This document shows, in pieces, positions 1-8,174 of a stretch of DNA of 64,000 nucleotides. Position 1 is the stretch's first letter, and every line of letters begins with the position of its first letter. The stretch is taken from the NCBI RefSeq assembly GCF_021462265.1, contig NZ_JAJONF010000021.1, positions 62,001 through 126,000 on the forward strand. The letters are read 5' to 3'. The notes below the pieces were generated by a model, which did not search any database, had not been told where the DNA came from, and saw only the letters and a program-made list of their open reading frames with translations. Position numbers and translations under genes: made by a program. This DNA is from Streptomyces shenzhenensis (GTDB lineage: Bacteria; Actinomycetota; Actinomycetes; Streptomycetales; Streptomycetaceae).

Positions 1-2
1 TG

Positions 3-2369
3 GCCATAAATCACCGATCCGATCGACCGCCGGTTCCGGCCGCGGCCGGGTTCTCTCCGGGCACGGTCCTGGACCGGCTCGCCTCCGGGCCGAGCCGGGC
101 TTCGCGCATCACTCATACGGAGCACTTGCCCCCGCGTGCGGGCCGGCATGCCGTCTGGCCTGACCGGATTCGTTCGGAGGTCGTCGCGGCCGTACGGGCA
201 TGCGGCATCGAGCATCCCTGGGAACACCAGGCCCTGGCCGCCGAGCACGCTCTGGACGGCGACTCGGTGGTGGTCGCCACCGGCACCGCCTCCGGCAAGT
301 CCCTGGCCTATCTCGTACCGGTCCTGTCCACCCTCCTGGACGGATCCGAGGCCGCCAACGGCCGCGGCGCCACCGCCCTCTACCTGGCGCCCACCAAGGC
401 GCTGGCGGCGGACCAGTGCCGTTCCGTGAAGGAACTTTCACAACCGCTGCGCACGGCCGTGCGCCCGGCCGTGTACGACGGCGACACCCCGTACGAGGAA
501 CGCGAGTGGATCCGCCAGTACGCCAACTACGTGCTCACCAACCCGGACATGCTGCACCGCGGCATCCTGCCCGGGCACGCCCGCTGGTCCTCCTTCCTGA
601 AGTCGCTGAAGTACGTCGTCATCGACGAGTGCCACACCTACCGGGGCGTCTTCGGCTCACACGTCGCCCAGGTGCTGCGCCGGCTGCGCCGCCTGTGCGC
701 CCGCTACGGTGCCTCCCCGGTCTTCCTGCTGGCCTCGGCCACCGCCGCCGAGCCGGCCGTGGCCGCCGGCCGCCTCACCGGCCTGCCGGTCGTGGAGATC
801 GCCGACGACGCCTCCCCGCGCGGCGAACTGGTCTTCGCCCTGTGGGAGCCGCCGCTGACCGAGCTGCACGGCGAGAAGGGCGCCCCCGTCCGCCGTACTG
901 CCACCGCCGAGACCGCCGACCTGCTGACCGACCTCGCCGTGCAGGGCGTGCGCTCGGTCGCCTTCGTGCGCTCCAGACGCGGCGCGGAACTGATCTCCGT
1001 CATCGCCCAGGAACGGCTGGCCGAGGTGGACCGTTCCCTGGCCCGGCGTGTCGCGGCCTATCGCGGGGGCTACCTCCCCGAGGAGCGGCGCGCCCTGGAA
1101 CGTGCGCTGCATTCCGGGGAACTCCTCGGACTTGCCGCCACGACGGCCCTGGAGCTGGGTGTGGACGTCTCCGGGCTGGACGCCGTACTGATCGCCGGGT
1201 ACCCGGGTACGAGAGCCTCTGTGTGGCAGCAGGCGGGCCGGGCGGGCCGCGCCGGGCAGGGCGCCCTCGCCGTCCTGGTCGCCCGCGACGATCCGCTGGA
1301 CACCTTCCTCGTCCACCATCCCGAGGCGCTGTTCGACCAACCGGTGGAATCCACCGTCCTCGACCCCGACAACCCCTACGTCCTCGCCCCGCACCTGTGC
1401 GCCGCCGCGGCCGAGCTTCCCCTCACCGACGACGACCTCGACCTCTTCGGCCCCGCCTGCAAGGAGCTGCTGCCGCAACTGGAGGCCGCGAAGCTGCTGC
1501 GCCGCCGGACCAGGGCCTGGCACTGGACCCGCCGGGAGCGGGCCGCCGACCTGACGGACATCCGGGGCGAAGGCGGCCGCCCGGTGCAGGTCGTCGAGGC
1601 GGGCACGGGGCGCCTGCTCGGCACGGTGGACGCGAGCGCCGCCCACTCCACGGTCCACGAGGGCGCGGTCCACCTCCACCAGGGCCGCACCTACCTCGTA
1701 CGGTCCCTCGACCTGGAGGACTCGGTGGCCCTCGTCGAACAGGCCGAGCCGCCGTACTCCACGGTCGCCCGCGACACCACGGCCATCTCCGTCCTGGACA
1801 CGGACGTCGAGGTCCCCTGGGGCGACGGCCGCCTCTGCTACGGCTCCGTCGAGGTCACCAACCAGGTGGTCTCCTTCCTGCGCCGCCGGCTCATCACCGG
1901 CGAGGTCCTGGGCGAGACGAAACTCGACCTCCCGCCCCGTACGCTGCGCACCCGCGCGGTGTGGTGGACCGTCACCGAGGACCAGCTCGACGAGGCGCGG
2001 ATCAACCCGGAGATCCTCGGCGGCGCCCTGCACGCCGCCGAACACGCCTCCATCGGCCTGCTCCCGCTCTTCGCGACCTGCGACCGCTGGGACATCGGCG
2101 GGGTGTCGATCCCGCTGCATCCCGACACGCTCCTGCCGACGGTCTTCGTCTACGACGGCCACCCCGGCGGCGCCGGCTTCGCGGAACGCGCCTTCCACAC
2201 GGCCCGCACCTGGCTGACGGCCACCCGGGAGGCGATCGCCGCGTGCGAGTGCGACGCCGGGTGCCCGTCCTGCATCCAGTCCCCCAAGTGCGGCAACGGG
2301 AACGAGCCGTTGCACAAGCGGGGGGCGGTGCGGTTGCTCAGCGTGCTGTTGAAGGGCGCGCCGGATTAG
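3..2369 (+). CDS. DEAD/DEAH-box helicase with DUF1998 C-terminus (MrfA/YprA-Hrq1 type), 5' partial
   Basis: This is an ATP-dependent DNA helicase of the YprA/MrfA/Hrq1 group; family members act in DNA repair, for example of mitomycin lesions. Visible motifs are a Walker A (ATGTASGKS), a DECH box (VVIDECHTY), a helicase C domain with the motif VI region QQAGRAGRAGQG, and a C-terminal zinc-type cysteine cluster (CECDAGCPSC...C) typical of DUF1998. The frame is open to the left edge of the window with no in-frame ATG. The residues before the TTG at 126 (SRITHTEHLPP) look coding, so the gene probably begins upstream of the window. The nominal start at 3 is only the first complete codon. The stop is at 2367-2369. 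The helicase call is firm; the repair role is inferred. Confidence 0.9.
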   Translation, partial: AINHRSDRPPVPAAAGFSPGTVLDRLASGPSRASRITHTEHLPPRAGRHAVWPDRIRSEVVAAVRACGIEHPWEHQALAAEHALDGDSVVVATGTASGKSLAYLVPVLSTLLDGSEAANGRGATALYLAPTKALAADQCRSVKELSQPLRTAVRPAVYDGDTPYEEREWIRQYANYVLTNPDMLHRGILPGHARWSSFLKSLKYVVIDECHTYRGVFGSHVAQVLRRLRRLCARYGASPVFLLASATAAEPAVAAGRLTGLPVVEIADDASPRGELVFALWEPPLTELHGEKGAPVRRTATAETADLLTDLAVQGVRSVAFVRSRRGAELISVIAQERLAEVDRSLARRVAAYRGGYLPEERRALERALHSGELLGLAATTALELGVDVSGLDAVLIAGYPGTRASVWQQAGRAGRAGQGALAVLVARDDPLDTFLVHHPEALFDQPVESTVLDPDNPYVLAPHLCAAAAELPLTDDDLDLFGPACKELLPQLEAAKLLRRRTRAWHWTRRERAADLTDIRGEGGRPVQVVEAGTGRLLGTVDASAAHSTVHEGAVHLHQGRTYLVRSLDLEDSVALVEQAEPPYSTVARDTTAISVLDTDVEVPWGDGRLCYGSVEVTNQVVSFLRRRLITGEVLGETKLDLPPRTLRTRAVWWTVTEDQLDEARINPEILGGALHAAEHASIGLLPLFATCDRWDIGGVSIPLHPDTLLPTVFVYDGHPGGAGFAERAFHTARTWLTATREAIAACECDAGCPSCIQSPKCGNGNEPLHKRGAVRLLSVLLKGAPD

Positions 2370-2431
2370 GTCGCAGCGTCAGCGCGGGTCTGAGGGTGCC
2401 GGTCGCGCCCACGCGGCGGAGCCGCGATGTC

Positions 2432-2899
2432 TCAGCCCCCGCGTCCCTTCGGGGCGCGTTGCACGTCGCCTGCCGGGAGGGTGGCCGGGCCCGCTCTGGC
2501 CCTGACCTCGGCCGCGAACGGCCCCGCTCCCGACGCCGCCGACACATCCGACACGTCCCCCACGAGCACGCACCGCGTAAGCCGTGCACCCTGCGCCCGG
2601 GCCAACCGGTCGGCCTTGGCGCAGGCCGCGGCCGATCCCTCGGCCCAGTGATCCGCCACCGCGAGCGCGGCCATGTCGGCCCCTCCGGCCGCGCGGTGCC
2701 GGACCACGACGGCCTGACCCAGCCCGAGCACAACACCGAACACCACGCAGAGGACGCCGATCGCCCCGACGGTCCAGACGGTGGCCGACCCTCGATCCGA
2801 ACACCACCGGCTGGACAGCGCCCCGAACGCGCGCGGCGCTGCGCCATGTGCGGCTCCGCAGCGTGGGCGCGGCCGGCCCCAGCCGGCCCGCAGCCGCAC
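2432..2899 (-). CDS. Rv3654c-type TadE-like pseudopilin/secreted protein
   Basis: Last gene of the leftward Tad operon. After about 30 basic residues it has the typical sequence DRGSATVWTVGAIGVLCVVF, a single hydrophobic segment, followed by ADMAALAVADH and CAKADRLARAQGARL, as in small helicase-neighbouring TadE-like proteins (Rv3654c type) of actinobacteria. The GTG start at 2899 lies 20 nt past the stop of the upstream TadE gene, behind a G-rich ribosome site; a later start is possible. It is predicted to be a membrane-anchored minor pilin-like protein exported with the Flp/Tad apparatus. The start is uncertain. Confidence 0.72.
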   Translation of the reverse strand: MRLRAGWGRPRPRCGAAHGAAPRAFGALSSRWCSDRGSATVWTVGAIGVLCVVFGVVLGLGQAVVVRHRAAGGADMAALAVADHWAEGSAAACAKADRLARAQGARLTRCVLVGDVSDVSAASGAGPFAAEVRARAGPATLPAGDVQRAPKGRGG

Positions 2900-2919
2900 A
2901 ACCAGCCCCCGCCGCCCCC

Positions 2920-3276
2920 TCACGGCCCCTCCGCCAAGGCGACCGCCGACTCCCGCACCTCGAACGGCAGCGCGCCCAGCACCGGCGGCCTCGCCACCAC
3001 CGTCACCCGTACCTCGTCCCCCTCCCGGCCGACCGTCACCGTCGCTCCGGCCGGCGCCGCCTCCTTCGTCACCGCGATCACCGCGTCCTCGGCGTCCTGT
3101 CGCGCCGCGGCCCGCGCCCCGGTGCGGGCGGCGTCCACGCACCGGATCTGGGCGGCCACCACGAGCAGCCCCCACACCAGCGCCATCGTGAACGCCACCA
3201 GCACCGGCAGCACCACGGCCGCCTCCGCGGTCACGAACCCGCGGTCGGCCTCGCGCCCACCCTCACATCCGCGCAC
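2920..3276 (-). CDS. TadE-family pilus assembly protein
   Basis: Small 118-residue pseudopilin. The N-terminus has the hallmark DRGFVTAEAAVVLPVLVAF, with a Glu a few residues into the hydrophobic helix, then AAQIRCVDAARTGARAAARQD, the usual TadE continuation. The GTG start at 3276 overlaps the end of the DUF4244 gene by 14 nt, consistent with translational coupling. TadE/TadF proteins are minor pilins needed for Flp pilus assembly in bacteria with complete Tad systems. What they do in Streptomyces is less clear. Confidence 0.85.
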   Translation of the reverse strand: MRGCEGGREADRGFVTAEAAVVLPVLVAFTMALVWGLLVVAAQIRCVDAARTGARAAARQDAEDAVIAVTKEAAPAGATVTVGREGDEVRVTVVARPPVLGALPFEVRESAVALAEGP

Positions 3277-3442
3277 TGAGGGCTCGTTTCACGATGTCCT
3301 GGAGCTCCGCGCTGACCTGCCCGCTCGTCACGACCGCGTAGAGGACCGCCGCGAACCCGACGGCGGCGATGATCCCCATCGCGTACTCGGACGTGACCAT
3401 CCCCGCGTCCCGGCGCAACAGCATCCTCATTTTCTGGTACAT
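3263..3442 (-). CDS. DUF4244 Flp-pilin-like peptide (59 aa)
   Basis: Short gene translated by eye from the minus strand: about 14 residues of basic leader (MYQKMRMLLRRDAG), then MVTSEYAMGIIAAVGFAAVL, a Flp-pilin-like hydrophobic helix with a Glu-Tyr pair after the leader, ending in QDIVKRALSARM. It reads as the major pilin or a pilin-like subunit of the Tad operon. A GGGAG ribosome site precedes the ATG at 3442. The 96-nt gap to tadC is AT-richer than its surroundings and could hold an internal promoter, which would let the pilin be made in excess of the machinery. DUF4244 is known from actinobacterial Tad loci. Confidence 0.85.
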   Translation of the reverse strand: MYQKMRMLLRRDAGMVTSEYAMGIIAAVGFAAVLYAVVTSGQVSAELQDIVKRALSARM

Positions 3443-3538
3443 CCCGACTCCCTTGAACTCGCATGAACTTCGTCGAATATGCGCAAACTTGTCTGAACTC
3501 GAAGTCAGTTCCTGTCGGCGGCTCCTTTGTCGCGCCCG

Positions 3539-4327
3539 TCATCCACCACCCCCTCGCAGCGCCCCGCCCGCGAGTCCGATCACCACGGGGAGCACGCCCA
3601 CCGCGATGAACGCGGGCAGAAAGCACAGCCCCACCGGCGCCGAGATCAGCACGGCCGCCCGTCGCGCCCGCCCGGTCGCGTTTCGTGCCCACTCGGCGCG
3701 GGCGTCCGAGGCGAGCCGGGCGACGGGCACGGCCGCCGGCAGCCCGGACTCGCCCGCGCGCTCCAGCAGCCTGGCCAGGGCGGCGGCGCCCGGCAGAGCG
3801 GCCAGCCGCCGCCAGGCAGCCGCCGGCTCACCGCCCAGCCGCACCTCCGCCGCGCCCCGCGCCAGCCCTTCCCCGACGGGTCCGCCGAGGGCCTCCCCGA
3901 CGGCCTGGGCGGCGACCACCGGACCGGCCCCGGCGGCGATACAGGCCGCCAGGAGGTCGGCGGCGAGCGGGAGTTGGCGAGCGGCCTCGGCCGCCTCCGC
4001 CTCGGCCGTCCGGTCTGCGTCACCGGTCCGGCTCCGCCACCGCCACAGCCCCACCGCGACGCCCAGTCCCAGCAGCGCTCCGGGGACCCCACCGACCAGC
4101 GCCCAGCCGCTGCACGCCGCGCCGACGACCGGCAGCCACCTGCGGACGGCACCGCTGACGTCGGAGCGGCTCTCCGCCCCCTCCGGCCTGCGCGGACCAA
4201 GCAGTCCGGTGACCTTCCGCCGGGCCCAGCGCCTGCGCCTGGCCCGCTCCAGCCGCCACGCCGACCAGCCCAGGACCGCCAGCACCGCGACCGTCACCCC
4301 CAGCCTGTGGACAACCTCCGCGCTCAC
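3539..4327 (-). CDS. TadC-like type II secretion F domain protein
   Basis: A 262-residue inner-membrane platform protein with a T2SSF domain. Hydrophobic segments lie near the N-terminus (VTVAVLAVLGWSAW), at about residues 75-100, and at the C-terminus (VLISAPVGLCFLPAFIAVGVLPVVIGLAGG). The middle carries the typical LPLAADLLAACIAAG and LLERAGESGLPAA. The GTG start overlaps the tadB stop by four bases (GTGA), showing coupling. It should pair with TadB to form the membrane platform driven by the TadA ATPase. Confidence 0.85.
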   Translation of the reverse strand: MSAEVVHRLGVTVAVLAVLGWSAWRLERARRRRWARRKVTGLLGPRRPEGAESRSDVSGAVRRWLPVVGAACSGWALVGGVPGALLGLGVAVGLWRWRSRTGDADRTAEAEAAEAARQLPLAADLLAACIAAGAGPVVAAQAVGEALGGPVGEGLARGAAEVRLGGEPAAAWRRLAALPGAAALARLLERAGESGLPAAVPVARLASDARAEWARNATGRARRAAVLISAPVGLCFLPAFIAVGVLPVVIGLAGGALRGGGG

Positions 4328-5184
4328 GCCGCCTCAGCTCCCCGCACGATCCGGGTCGCCCACCACATCCCGGCGCCTTCGAACACCGCGCCGGCGGCCA
4401 GGCAGCCCAGGCCGGCGCCGGTGTGCAGCAGCACCCGCAGCGGGTCGGCGCCCATGGCCGAGCCGAGCAGCAGGCCGAGGGCGGGCAGGGCGGCGAGCAG
4501 CACCGCGGTGGCCCGGGCACCCGACAACTGGGCGCGCAGATCGGCATGTTGGTCCCGTTCCGCGCGCAGGGCGGCGTCCAGGCGGTCGAGGCCGGCCGCG
4601 AGACCGGCGCCCTGGTCGACGGCCACCCGCCAGCAGGCCGCGAGCCCCAGCAGGCCGTCGGCTCCGGGCTGCCGCGCCGCCACCGCCAGAGCGCCCGGCA
4701 CGTCCCCGCCGAAGCGCGCCGCCGCGACCACCGTTGGGCGGGCCTCGCCGAGCCCACCGGAGTCCCGCGCGGCCCGCAGCAGGGCCTCACCCGGCTGCCG
4801 TCCCGCGCGTACCTCGCCGGCGAGCGCCCCGCACAGCGCGATCACCGCGTCGGCGCGCGTCTGCCGGGTCCGCCGAGCCTGCCGGGCCAGCCGTACCCGG
4901 CGCAGCGCCGGCACCCCGGCGGCTCCCGCGAGGACAGGAAGGACCGAGACGGTGAGGAGCGCAAGCGTGGCACCGGCGGCCAGGACCCACCACTCACTTC
5001 CCCAACGGCCGTGCAGCCGCCGCAGTTCCTCGAGCGCCCGCTCCCAGGAGGGCGGCCCGGTGGCCACCACCCCACCCCCGGCGAGCAGCAGCCGCGTCCG
5101 CCGGACCTCGCGCTGCCGCTCGGCCAGGAGCCAGGCCATGACCCCACCGCACACCAGGGCCGCACCGGCCGTCGTCTCACCCAT
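4324..5184 (-). CDS. TadB-like type II secretion F domain protein
   Basis: Inner-membrane platform protein, 286 residues from the start chosen here. The ATG at 5184 (MGETTAGAALVCGG) sits 9 nt after a GAAAGGG ribosome site; in-frame ATGs further upstream (for example 5193, which abuts the same GAAAGGG) are less well placed. Membrane segments are visible at the N-terminus (AALVCGGVMAWLLA), around residues 60-80 (WVLAAGATLALLTVSVLPVLAGAAG) and at the C-terminus. The T2SSF region includes GALAGEVRAGRQPGEALLRAA and DQGAGLAAGLDRL. It is separated from tadA by 128 bp that contain a 29-bp tandem repeat. Confidence 0.84.
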   Translation of the reverse strand: MGETTAGAALVCGGVMAWLLAERQREVRRTRLLLAGGGVVATGPPSWERALEELRRLHGRWGSEWWVLAAGATLALLTVSVLPVLAGAAGVPALRRVRLARQARRTRQTRADAVIALCGALAGEVRAGRQPGEALLRAARDSGGLGEARPTVVAAARFGGDVPGALAVAARQPGADGLLGLAACWRVAVDQGAGLAAGLDRLDAALRAERDQHADLRAQLSGARATAVLLAALPALGLLLGSAMGADPLRVLLHTGAGLGCLAAGAVFEGAGMWWATRIVRGAEAA

Positions 5185-5242
5185 CAGACACATCCCTTTC
5201 AAGTCATGGATCACTGGCGTCACTTCCGGCCGGCATCGGCCG

Positions 5243-5318
5243 GCCGCTTCGAACTCACAGGCCCTCACGCCGCCGCTTCGAACTCACAGGCCCTCACGCC
5301 GCCGCTTCGAGCTCACAG
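5243..5318. repeat. 29-bp tandem repeat (2.6 copies) at the tadA 3' end
   Basis: Copies begin at 5243, 5272 and 5301 (the last is partial, with one base change). On the plus strand each starts GCCGCTTCGAACTCACAG. The rightmost copy contains the tadA stop codon (TCA at 5313-5315), so the array is a serial duplication of the last bases of tadA and its downstream flank, filling the tadA-tadB gap. It may affect spacing or transcript stability inside the operon. Confidence 0.85.
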
Positions 5319-6494
5319 CGCGCCCACATCACCGCCGAGCAACTCCCGCAGCCGCTCCCACCCCCGCTCCCGCGCGAACGCCTCCGCGTCCCAGCGCAGC
5401 GCCGGTACCGTCCGGACCAGCCCGGAGGGGTCCCGCTCCAGGACGTGCACCTCGGCGATCCGGCGCCGGCCCGCGTGGTCCCGTACCAGGTGCAGCACCA
5501 CCGACAGCGCGGCCGCCAGCTGGCTGTGCAGGGCGGACCGGTCGAGCCCGGCCGCCGTGCCGAGGGCCTCCAGGCGGGCCGGTACGTCCGCGGCCGCGTT
5601 GGCGTGCACGGTGCCGCAGCCGCCCTCGTGGCCGGTGTTGAGCGCGGCGAGCAGGTGGACCACCTCGGGCCCGCGTACCTCGCCGACGACGAGCCGGTCG
5701 GGCCGCATCCGCAGGGCCTGCCGGACCAGGTCCTCCAGGGTTACCAGGCCGGCCCCCTCCTGGTTGGCGGGTCTGGTCTCCAGCCGTACGACATGCGGGT
5801 GTTCGGGCCTGAGCTCCGCCGAGTCCTCGGCGAGCACGATCCGCTCTCCCGGTCCGACCAGGCCGAGCAAGGCGCTCAGCAGGGTCGTCTTCCCGGTGCC
5901 CGTGCCGCCGCTGACGAGGAAGGAGAGCCGGGCCGCGATGAGCGCCCGCAGGATCCGGTCGCCGCCCGGCGGCACGGTCCCGGCCGCGGCCAGTTCGTCG
6001 AGTGTGAACGCCCGGGGCCGGACCACCCGCAGCGACAGGCAGGTGCAGCCCACGGCCACCGGGGGCAGGACCGCGTGCAGGCGGGTGCCGTCTGGCAGCC
6101 GGGCGTCCGCCCAGGGACGCGCGTCGTCCAGGCGCCGGCCGGCCACCGCGGCCAGCCGCTGCGCGAGGCGACGCACCGCCGCCGCGTCCGGGAAGGTGAC
6201 CGGGGTGAGTTCCAGGCCGCCGCCGCGGTCCACCCAGACCCGGTCCGGGGCGGTCACCAGGACGTCGGTGACCGCGGGGTCGGCGAGCAGGGGTTCCAGG
6301 GGGCCACTGCCGACCAGTTCGGAGCGCAACCGCTCGGCCGCACCGAGGACTTCGGCGTCACCGAGGACCCGCCCCTGGGCGCGCAGCGCCTGTGCCACCC
6401 GCGCGGGTGTCGGTTCGGCGCTGCGCTCGGCGAGCCAGCGCCGTACCCCGTCGAGCAGGGCCGGGCCGTCACCGGCCGTGGCGTCGGACCTCAT
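5313..6494 (-). CDS. TadA/CpaF-type pilus assembly ATPase
   Basis: Cytoplasmic secretion ATPase of the Tad system, 393 residues. It has an N-terminal domain (GSGPLEPLLADPAVTDVLV), a Walker A GGTGTGKTT at residues 196-204, a Walker B/Asp box region (VLAEDSAELRPEHPHVVRLETR), a second conserved stretch MRPDRLVVGEVRGPEV and the His box GHEGGCGTVHANAA. The start ATG overlaps the stop of the CpaE-like gene upstream (ATGA type). It hydrolyses ATP to drive pilin export through TadB/TadC. Confidence 0.93.
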   Translation of the reverse strand: MRSDATAGDGPALLDGVRRWLAERSAEPTPARVAQALRAQGRVLGDAEVLGAAERLRSELVGSGPLEPLLADPAVTDVLVTAPDRVWVDRGGGLELTPVTFPDAAAVRRLAQRLAAVAGRRLDDARPWADARLPDGTRLHAVLPPVAVGCTCLSLRVVRPRAFTLDELAAAGTVPPGGDRILRALIAARLSFLVSGGTGTGKTTLLSALLGLVGPGERIVLAEDSAELRPEHPHVVRLETRPANQEGAGLVTLEDLVRQALRMRPDRLVVGEVRGPEVVHLLAALNTGHEGGCGTVHANAAADVPARLEALGTAAGLDRSALHSQLAAALSVVLHLVRDHAGRRRIAEVHVLERDPSGLVRTVPALRWDAEAFARERGWERLRELLGGDVGAL

Positions 6495-7591
6495 GCGGCA
6501 CCACCGGCCTCGACCAGCGTGCGCTCCCAGAAGCCCTTGCAGAAGCGGCCCAGGGGGCCGCGCGCCACGGAACCCGGCGGATTCTGGTTCGGCCGGGACA
6601 GGCCGGGTTCGTCGGGTACCTCGCCGGCCAGCGGCAGGCCGAGCAGCCGGGCCACCTCGCGGTCGTCCAGCCCCGGCGCGTACGGTCCCCGTACCGCCAC
6701 CCTGAGATCCCGCACGACCATGCCGACGGTGGCCGCCACCCGTGCGGCCGCCGCGATCGCGCGGAGTTCGGCGGGGACCACCAGGACGGCGAGGTCGAGC
6801 TGGGTGAGGACCTCGGCGACCTCGTCGTCCAGGCGGCGCGGCAGGTCGACGACGACCGTGCCGCCGCGCCGCCGGGCTGCCGCGAGCACCGCGCGGACAG
6901 CGGGCGGCGGGATCGCCACGCAGTCGCCGCGGTCCCAGCTGAGGATCCGCAGCGAGTGCAGTTCGGGCAGCGACTCCTCCAGGGCACCGCTGCCGAGCCG
7001 GCCGCGTGAGGCGGCGAAGGCGGGCCAGCGCAGGCCCTCGGCCGTCTCGCCGCCGAGGAGTACGTCAATTCCGCCGCCCAGCGGATCCGCGTCCACCAAC
7101 AGGGTGCGCAGTCCCTCCCGCGCGGAGGTGACGGCGAGCGCGCAGGCCAGCGTGGAGGCACCGGCCCCGCCCCGGCCGCCGATGACACCGACGGTGAGGG
7201 CCGGGCGGCCCACACCCTCGACGACGTCGGCGATCCGGTCCACGAGCCACTGCTCGCCGTCGGGCAGCATCAGGACGTGGTCCGCGCCGATCTCCACGGC
7301 CCGTTTCCACACATCGGGGTCGTCCTGGTCGAGGCCGACCAGGACGACCCCGCGTCGGCGCGTGGCCCCGCGCACCCGCCGGGCGGCGTCGTCGCCGACC
7401 AGGACGAGCGGGGCGGACTCCCAGCCGCCGCCACGTTCCGGCGGGCGGTGGTGAACCTCCGGTTTGGCACCGGCCGCCGCGCACAGACGCAGCAGGTCGT
7501 CGAGGAGTTCGGCGTCCTCGGTGACGATCAACGGGCGTCCGGGCCGTCCCGAGGCGGCGGACGGCGGGTCGTGGGTGACGGTTTTGGCCAC
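6491..7591 (-). CDS. CpaE-like (septum-site-determining-like) P-loop ATPase, first gene of the Tad operon
   Basis: A 366-residue MinD/ParA-type protein. The GTG at 7591 (VAKTVTHDPP) is 6 nt after AAGGGGGAA, better than the further in-frame ATGs upstream. The N-terminal half is a receiver-like region with LVLVGDDAARRV. The C-terminal half has a deviant Walker A, GGRGGAGAST, without the usual lysine, then LVDADPLGGGIDVLLG. Such CpaE-like proteins help place pilus machinery at poles or septa; orthologues in streptomycetes are often labelled septum-site determining protein. It is a Tad localisation factor by context. Confidence 0.85.
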   Translation of the reverse strand: MAKTVTHDPPSAASGRPGRPLIVTEDAELLDDLLRLCAAAGAKPEVHHRPPERGGGWESAPLVLVGDDAARRVRGATRRRGVVLVGLDQDDPDVWKRAVEIGADHVLMLPDGEQWLVDRIADVVEGVGRPALTVGVIGGRGGAGASTLACALAVTSAREGLRTLLVDADPLGGGIDVLLGGETAEGLRWPAFAASRGRLGSGALEESLPELHSLRILSWDRGDCVAIPPPAVRAVLAAARRRGGTVVVDLPRRLDDEVAEVLTQLDLAVLVVPAELRAIAAAARVAATVGMVVRDLRVAVRGPYAPGLDDREVARLLGLPLAGEVPDEPGLSRPNQNPPGSVARGPLGRFCKGFWERTLVEAGGAA

Positions 7592-8004
7592 GTGAGCTTC
7601 CCCCTTGGCTGCGTTCTCCCGCATGGCGCCTGCGGCCACGCGATTCCCAAACGTGCGGAGAACCGGCGATCGGCCTCCCTATGCACGGCCGGCAGAAACC
7701 GGCCATTGGCGCCCGACAAACGGAACCGGCCATGAACTCGCCGCCGCCGGAGGGCGCTGGAATCACGGTGCAGCGAACCCGGAAATCGTGTGGATCTTGG
7801 TCCGAAACTGTGGACAACTCGATGGCTGTGAATATCGCCGTCGCCCATACCGGTGAGGTTCGTCCCGGGGTCTGCGCGACTTCCACAGCGCAGCGCTTCG
7901 ACTACCCAGCGTGATGAATCATGGGCATGCGAGAAGGGCGACCGGAGCCGCCCAACCAAGGCCTCAGGGCCCGCGAGAGAGGAGGAAAACCCATCCGGAC
8001 ATGC

Positions 8005-8039
8005 GACGACCCCCACCGGGGGGGAGAGTGGGGGTCGTC
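8005..8039 (+). ncRNA. Strong hairpin in the 7592-8174 intergenic region, candidate small RNA or leader terminator
   Basis: A perfect 12-bp stem (GACGACCCCCAC at 8005-8016 pairs with 8028-8039) closes an 11-nt G-rich loop. It stands alone in a 583-bp gap between the leftward tad operon and the rightward HAD gene, with no convincing reading frame. From memory, a small RNA named scr3558 has been reported at the equivalent S. coelicolor locus; this was not checked. The hairpin would end an RNA started near 7900. The rest of the gap shows nothing I can name. Confidence 0.4.
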
Positions 8040-8174
8040 TCCACGGCCGACTCGGGGGGGGAGGAGCCGGACCGGGTTAGCACGGTCGCGAACGATCCGT
8101 GACTTCCATGGTGTACCCGAGAGCCTTCTCAGGCAAACCCACACGCCCCACCTTACGCCGAATGGTGGGCGCCT

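Noticed and set aside
657..2315. Long open frame of 552 codons on the minus strand under the helicase gene
   Set aside because: Antisense shadow of the helicase; Gly/Arg/Ala-rich composition without any domain.
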